NCBI RefSeq assembly: GCF_964019385.1 | Contig: NC_088655.1 | Coordinates: 11,236,706-11,300,705 of the forward strand | From: Sycon ciliatum | Taxonomy: Eukaryota; Porifera; Calcarea; Leucosolenida; Sycettidae | DNA: 64,000 bases | Reading direction: 5' to 3' | Shown here: positions 58,401 to 64,000 of the stretch, in pieces | Position numbering within the stretch: the stretch's first letter is position 1 | Layout of the letters: the number at the start of each line of letters is the position of its first letter | The notes under the pieces: model-generated | What the model saw: the letters and a program-made list of their open reading frames with translations, nothing else | What the model was told of the DNA's origin: nothing | The model's database searches: none | Made by a program: the position numbers and the translations under genes

Positions 58401-58913
58401 GACATCGAAGAAAAGTCTTCGAGTCAACCAAAACACGATTCGAACGAGGATGATCGCCTGGGCCCTCGGCATTCGAATCGTGTTTTGGTTGACTTGGGGC
58501 GCGTTTGGTTGGTACGAACTAGAACAGGATTCACCAGAACAGCGCGTTTGGTTGGGACTGCACCTGTTCTGGGTCGGCCAGAACATGTTCTGCTTGCTCC
58601 GGCCTCGAGGCCGGAGCAGACCGAGCAGTTTCACTTTTTCACCGTGAAACCTGGCGGGAACATCGATTTTGGTCCCAAATGATCACGTGCATACGCTTTG
58701 GGGTTAGACTCGTCGTACCGTACACAGTGACCATGGTGACCCATACACATTTTGAAGATTGCACCAAGTTTGGCATATTTTTCACAAACATTTGCTCTGT
58801 TTTTGGAGTACCGTTTGGTTGGCATGAGGCTGCTCCATGTGCACCAGCTGTTCGATCCTGGTCTAGATCGTACCAACCAAACGCACCCTTGATCGAAGAC
58901 TTTTCTTCGATGT
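58401..58913. mobile_element. Nested inverted-repeat elements
   Basis: The outer ends ACATCGAAGAAAAGTCTTCGA (from 58402) and its complement (to 58913) enclose two further structures. One is a hairpin, GTCAACCAAAACACGATTCG / reverse complement, at 58423-58493. The other is a MITE-like element at 58497-58888 with ends GGGCGCGTTTGGTTGGTACGA / TCGTACCAACCAAACGCACCC. None encodes a protein. Confidence 0.8.
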
Positions 58914-59309
58914 TTGTACGTAACGTTGAAGACGCGTCGAGCGCGTCCCAGCAGGGATCACACTGTACAACAGTACACAGTCACTAGTCAGGTCACCGTG
59001 TTTCTGTAGCCGTGCATGCTCACTCACTGTACGCACTCTGTAGACTCTACACTGTACTGTACTACAGACCAGTACTAGTCAGTAGTGTGTACAATCAACA
59101 CCGTAGGCGTAGGTCTACAGTGCAACCGCTTTTGGACGATCGTTTCAGGCCGCGCGCGCACCGAGTAGACCCCTACGAGTACATGATGTCTAGTCTAGCT
59201 AGCCCCGCGCGCCCTGCCTTCTATTTTTCGAAACCTAGGTCGAAACTTTTGAGGGGGGGGGGGCGCCCCCCGCGCCCCCCCCCCCCCTAAACCCGCCACT
59301 GCAGGCTGG
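58914..59309. other. No gene; G and C runs
   Basis: G9 and C10-type runs lie at 59252-59286. Nothing else is supported. Confidence 0.5.
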
Positions 59310-59800
59310 GCAGTTAGCAGCCATCACCAATGACGTGGAGTGCACCACGTTGGATGGCTGTGAGCTTGGCAAGTGTAGAGTGTGCTGCGCTCATCCATAC
59401 CAGCATCCCATACTGCAGGTTCGGTCGAACAAACCCACGGTATAGTACGGCACGGCATCGTTGGTTGAGAGCCATGGCAGCCTTGCGGAAGAAGCCGAGT
59501 AGCTGCGCACCGCGTATTCCGAGGGACCCTATGTGCTGCTTGAAGCATAGCTGGCTGTCAAATGTTACTCCTAACAGGCGGAGCTGATCCACCTCAGGTA
59601 CGTCTGTCCCCTGGAATGTGATAGAGGGAACTGGGTGGTGTGATCGTCGGTTGGTGATCGTGAGGGCTTGTGACTTTGTCAGCTGAAACCTGATTCCCCA
59701 GAGGGTGCCCCAGTCGGCAAGTGCGTCAACAGCCTGCTGGAGCGTTGCGACTCCATCTGGGATTTTGGCTCGGGTTGTGATACACTTATTTTATACCGTG
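59310..59800 (-). mobile_element. LINE fragment related to the 43.7-45.0 kb element
   Basis: On the minus strand LTKSQALTITNRRS, VDQLRLLGVTFDSQLCFKQH, GAQLLGFFRKAAMALNQ and YRGFVRPNLQYGMLVW align by eye with LKLLGVTFDSKLVFQRH and the following part of the 44-kb fragment. Only the polymerase thumb region remains. Confidence 0.75.
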
Positions 59801-59898
59801 GTGTCGTCGGCATTTACTGTATATGACTATTTGTTTCTGAAACTAATTGATGCCCTTATTTCTCAAGAAGTGTTCTCTGCTATACTGTCATTATGTAT

Positions 59899-60028
59899 AC
59901 AATAAATGAGGAGGCCGAGGGTTTACAGGTTTATGACCAATAAAAACTATTATAAAAACCGAGGTCCCCCGAGGTTTTTATAATTAGTTTTTATTGGTCA
60001 TAAACCCAAGGCCGGAGCATTTATTGTA
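59899..60028. repeat. Hairpin element with AATAAATG ends
   Basis: GACCAATAAAAACTATTATAAAAACC and its complement surround a short GAGGTCCCCCGAG loop. The arms extend outward through GGGTTTA/TAAACCC to AATAAAT/ATTTATT, with one 8-base insertion. Confidence 0.8.
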
Positions 60029-60616
60029 TTTAGAATCAACCAGTAAAAACTCCTACTCAATCTCCAACAACAAAATTAGCGGACAGCTGTTATTTGTGTT
60101 GCTATGACAACCCGTGTGCTGGACGAGTATTTGTTGTCATTGGTTCAATTTCTTTTAGTCTTCATAGGCTATCAGATCATTTTCCTTATTCGGTCTATTT
60201 ATAACCAGTATCTATAATGAGAGTGTGGTCTGTCTCCATGGTTACCGGTGTTCATTTCATAACTATAGCCACTGCTCCTTGTTAGACCTTATGTGGAAGG
60301 CCCATTCTTGCATATTCCAACAGCAGCCAAGGGAGCTAGCTCTCTTGGTTATGCGGATTGGGTCCGATCCTAAAAAGCTGTTTTTATGAACTGTTTTTAT
60401 GAACTGTTTTTATGAACTGTTTTTATTGGATAGGATATGATTATGTTCAATAAACGAGGTTTGTGTCAATGGGAGATTGACTTGGAGGTTTTACGAGTTG
60501 ATTCTAATCGCGGATAGTGTACCCTTCCCTATTGCCTTTCCACTCGTACTGCCTATATAATTTGGTAATATTTGGACAGAGTTGTGTTGGCTCCTGACAG
60601 TCCTCCTTACACCTAG
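60029..60616. other. No gene recognised
   Basis: A short tandem (TGTTTTTATGAAC, three times) lies at 60380-60422. Nothing else is supported. Confidence 0.5.
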
Positions 60617-60795
60617 AGTTCACTGATTTGTCGATTTGAGCACTCTGGCAAGGTACATGTACATGTACGTTCGGGTCTGGTTTAAATTTGGCTATTAAAA
60701 TGTTATTTCATTGCTATCAGATTCGGCCTCATTTTCTCTGTACAGCCCTGATGCGTACACAATGGAAGAAACAGTTATGCTCGCAGATTGTGTAT
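60617..60795 (-). repeat. Diverged single copy of the 228-bp satellite unit
   Basis: GAGCACTCTGGCAAGGTAC, CATTGCTATCAG and TTCGGCCTCATTTTCTCTGT match the reverse complement of the satellite unit at 1.16-2.3 kb in the same order. ACATGTAC is inserted. Confidence 0.75.
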
Positions 60796-61020
60796 GATCA
60801 GATTAGTGGGCAACCTCCGATGAAGCACCCCAATGGGCTCTGTGGAGCATGTTTATGTCGGAAATGCAATCACATAATATTGATAATCGCAATGATGCAC
60901 TTTCAACCAAACAAAGCACTTCAAATATAAAGTCTTCGCGAATTATTGATATTTCAAGTTGTGTACGACAGTAAAAAATGTCATGGGTATCCTGAGACTC
61001 GGTAGTGAGTCGGTAAAACC

Positions 61021-61080
61021 GGTTTGTTGATGCGTTTATTTTAATCCGCCAACCAAACGGGCATATTTGCCCCATGAATG
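61021..61080 (-). mobile_element. LINE 3' terminal fragment
   Basis: TTTATTTTAATCCGCCAACC and AAACGGGCATATTTGCCC match the 3' UTR end at 50275-50310 (TTAATTCGCAAACCAAACGGGCAG). Only the last 60 bases or so are recognisable. Confidence 0.6.
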
Positions 61081-61689
61081 TTTTCGGCATTCATAGGAAT
61101 TCCACCACCTACAAGGATCATGCGAGGCGCAGAAACCTTTGGCAGCCAGGTGAATCAGATCCGGCCTATGTATAAACACCATAACACCGAAGAGGTGAAT
61201 GACGGAAAATCCATATTGGCAGCATTCATGCTTTAGTGTTGCCAGTATGCGAATGCACACTTATTATTCTTTGAAGCTCGCGCCACAAATTCCTCCATGA
61301 AACCAGTTGAAGAGGCACTTGAAAAGATGGTGCTGGTTTGAGCATGGAAGTCACAGATGCGGCCTACCCGACATAGACCTGGGGTTCTTGCTGATCTCCG
61401 AAAGTCAGTACAGTATTTTGCACTGCCGAACACACTTATGCATGTCCATGCTTTATTCGGCTATGCGTATGTGGAACACACACCTGGGCTATCCTGTTGT
61501 TATACAAAGAAGTCAGCGAGTGTGTTCTTACTCTTGTGACAAAACTCTCCTTCTCAGCACGCAACTACGTCGAGGCTGTGGATTTCGTGAGGTACTGTAT
61601 AATAAAATTATTACTGTCTCTAGCATGAATGCTTAACCGACAGGGGTTGGCCTGGTCTACTAGCAAAAACTCCATCTCCTTTTCCTTTC
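61081..61689. other. No gene recognised
   Basis: Several open frames of about 100 residues or less on both strands, none with a recognised motif. Confidence 0.35.
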
Positions 61690-61821
<132 letters not shown>

Positions 61822-61892
61822 TGTGTTAGATTTTCACAGATCTGCACAGAAACGTTGCGATCATCTGTAGTTTTAGTAATAAAGCAGTTAGG

Positions 61893-63882
61893 ATGGCGAT
61901 GCTAGGAGTACCACTGCTCATATTGGCTGTCGTTACACTGGTGCTGATGATTACGGCTCACGGTAAGTGAATTTCATGAGCACAGTGGGGTAGGCCTTTG
62001 CGCATAATGCCGGCAGAAAATTGGCAGAATTCGGTATGTTTTCTGGTAAGTTTCATGCATGTTTGGTATGTGGATAAAGAAATGGAGCAGAATTCGAGGA
62101 ATTGCCCGCCATAAGGTTTGTATGATTCTGCCAATTCCCCATCAGCGTCAACTGTACGCCGATGGTCACAGGACGTGACAGCCTTTCGATCAGTCTATGG
62201 TCGGGAGACTGAACCTGCCAACTTTTCGAGCATATAGCCGGTGCATAAGTGAATTCCACGAGCACCCTGGGCCTAGGGGCAACTTTCTTACTTGTAACTG
62301 GTATGATAATGGCCCCGAATATAGTAGTTCTCTGAATTACGAAGTCTGAAGAAAATGTTGACAGGTCTCTGCTGGGATGACAACTACACCATAGCTCAGA
62401 GGTTAGAGCATCGATGGCTACAAGCGAGGGTCCCTGGTTCGAGTTCCAATGGTGACAGTCACATTTTTCTTCAGACTTTTCCCGTTTGTGTCTTTCCCTC
62501 AAACCAGAAAATTATTGCATAGTGGGTGATGTGATTTTCGCTATCGGGGACCCCATATGCAGAGTTGCACACTCTTGGGGCCTTATTAAACTCTTGATTA
62601 CTAGTACTTGATTTAGTACTTGATTTCCGGTTTTTTTATTATATTTTTTTACTATTGACACAGCCCTTCTGGAAAACAGGTGAGGAACAAAAAGAAACGA
62701 GGAAAAGGACAAAACATAGGGGATGTAGGGATTTGTCGTACGTACATGTACTTTAAGAATTCGAGTACTGTAGTGGACGATGGGATTTTTCATATTTTTT
62801 TATTTTTTTCCAAGCAATACATGGCTGGGGTAGCCAATGACCACTTTGCGTGGCGATTGCAGGGTTTTTATAGCCAACCACGGCTACAATCCGTACAAGA
62901 CTAACATTTAAGCAAATATATGCGATCCTGTCTCGCTGGCCTGTATCGTGTCTTCTTTCTTCAACATTAATCTTTATTCCAGTTGTACCAGAGTGGTTTG
63001 TCCTGGACGTGAACTCTCCGGAACTCAGCTTCGTCCAGCGGGTGGACACTGGACTGTGGAAAATATGCCAGATGGGGACGTTTTTACCAGAAAGGATTTG
63101 TCTAGACTACATTTCGGACTCTGGAATCGAAAACTTGTCAAGTGAGTGAAGATCTTCTAGGAATAAAGAGATACATTGTATAATTTTATTATCTCATATC
63201 TTCGCAGGTAAATGTACATGTCCATTGTACATGTACATTTGCAGTACTGATGGCTGAATGCGGTACGTGCATGAAGTCCTAACCTTGAGGTGCTCCTGGC
63301 TTGCACGAGTGTTGTCAATTGCCAATATTGTGCCTGGCTTATAAATACGTGCACGGCCATCGCAACTCACTAGTTGTAGAGATTGTGTTCGCATACATAT
63401 AAATATGTACATGTACATGTATGTATGCATGGAGGTGTACATGCACTTGGGAATCAACGGATTTGTGCAATGCACTTGATTAGGTTCTGCACTTCGGTGC
63501 TTGGCCTAGTCCCGATTGCATCACAATTATTGCAAGGCCAGTTTTCGCTTTTCTCTCTTTCCAATACCGGCGTCCAGTTCGAGGATGTACATGTACATGT
63601 ATATGCCTAGACTATAAGGGTGATTCGAAAATCTTCGCTGTGCATGTGGAAATTCTCACCGATGAGTAGCAATATGCAGTCAATTGCCATGTAATTACTT
63701 CAAGTTGTCAATGTTTTCTGTATTCATTGTAGACACATTGCGCTCCGCTATGGCGTTTGGCCTTCTTGCCACGATCCTTGCTGGCATGGGCCTAATCCTG
63801 TCCATCGCAATGGAGATGAAAGGCACTCTTCGGACAGTACTGGTAGTGGTACTAGGTCCTCGCATACTCTTTGCTGTGTCAG
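61893..63882 (+). CDS. Claudin/PMP22-superfamily four-TM protein, copy 4 (window ends before exon 4)
   Basis: Exons 61893-61962, 62983-63141 and 63733-63882 follow the family plan in phase 1; exon 4 would lie beyond 64000. Segment 1 is GVPLLILAVVTLVLMIT. Loop 1 keeps W28, G47-L48-W49, C52 and C63. Segment 2 begins NTLRSAMAFGLLATILAG. No stop or frameshift is seen. The tail and fourth membrane segment cannot be judged. Exon 1 differs from copy 3 at about ten of 70 bases, but exon 3 and the following intron are almost identical to copy 3. The usual promoter block is missing upstream, so expression may differ. Confidence 0.85.
61992..62246. mobile_element. MITE family A copy in intron 1 of copy 4, with insertion
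   Basis: Same position as in copies 2 and 3, but interrupted by about 80 unrelated bases at 62136-62215 (CCCATCAGCGTCAACTGTAC...). Confidence 0.8.
62336..62510 (+). mobile_element. tRNA-containing inverted-repeat element in intron 1 of copy 4
   Basis: The arms AAGTCTGAAGAAAATG and CTTCAGACTTTTC are present. The A box reads TAGCTCAGAGGTTAGAGC, and the B box GGTTCGAGTTCC is close to consensus. Confidence 0.8.
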
Positions 63883-64000
63883 GTAAGCCTCAAACTACAT
63901 GTACACGTACATGTACCGGTATCAGCATACATGTGCATGTACTTAGCCATGATCTTTTGGAGATATAAAAGTCCGCACATAGTGTTATCACGCGTGGCCC

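Overview
The window is nuclear DNA from an animal, most likely an aquatic invertebrate. It has spliced genes with GT-AG introns, one TATA-box promoter type repeated beside paralogous genes, eukaryotic tRNA-derived repeats, several LINE-type retrotransposons, a Penelope-like element, many short inverted-repeat elements and very long microsatellites. A sponge or another early-branching animal is possible, but the sequence does not prove it. The palindromic word ACATGTAC is very common from about 23.5 kb onward.

Region by region. 0.3-6 kb: a Harbinger-type MITE; two unrelated satellites (228-bp and 281-bp units) joined through TA runs; a perfect 93-bp palindrome; the 3' part of a Penelope-like element; several hairpin elements. 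6-12 kb: mostly non-coding, with a MITE and a diverged interspersed repeat. 12.2-12.8 kb: an apparently intact 186-residue RBBP9-type serine hydrolase. 13-19 kb: large TC, GT and CA microsatellites, a tRNA-derived SINE, a LINE 3' end and a MITE with its target duplication. 19.2-22.1 kb (minus strand): the 3' exons of an acidic, serine-rich protein I cannot name, with its stop-codon region repeated in the 3' flank. 22.9 kb: a tRNA-Pro(UGG)-like sequence with a shortened D arm.

The main content is a tandem family of four-exon, four-membrane-segment genes of the claudin/PMP22 type: copy 1 at 25.19-29.35 kb, copy 2 at 39.72-41.98 kb, copy 3 at 46.57-48.80 kb and copy 4 from 61.89 kb past the window end. 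All are on the plus strand, all introns are phase 1, and all have the W-GLW(GIW)-C-C signature in the first extracellular loop. Copies 2-4 share a MITE and a tRNA-containing repeat in intron 1, so those insertions came before the duplications. Copy 1 lacks both and is more diverged. Exon 1 groups copies 2 and 3, whereas exon 3 groups copies 3 and 4, which suggests gene conversion. A gene-less piece of the repeating unit lies at 52.5-53.3 kb.

Between the claudin-like genes are a nearly complete LINE (30.8-34.3 kb; one in-frame stop in its main ORF), other LINE pieces (43.7-45.0, 50.3-52.3, 54.6-55.1, 57.4-57.9 and 59.3-59.8 kb), a decayed retroelement-type ORF (37.5-38.0 kb) and many MITEs. 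A separate unrecognised three-exon gene model lies at 55.19-56.3 kb.

All calls come from reading sequence and translation by eye; no database search was run.
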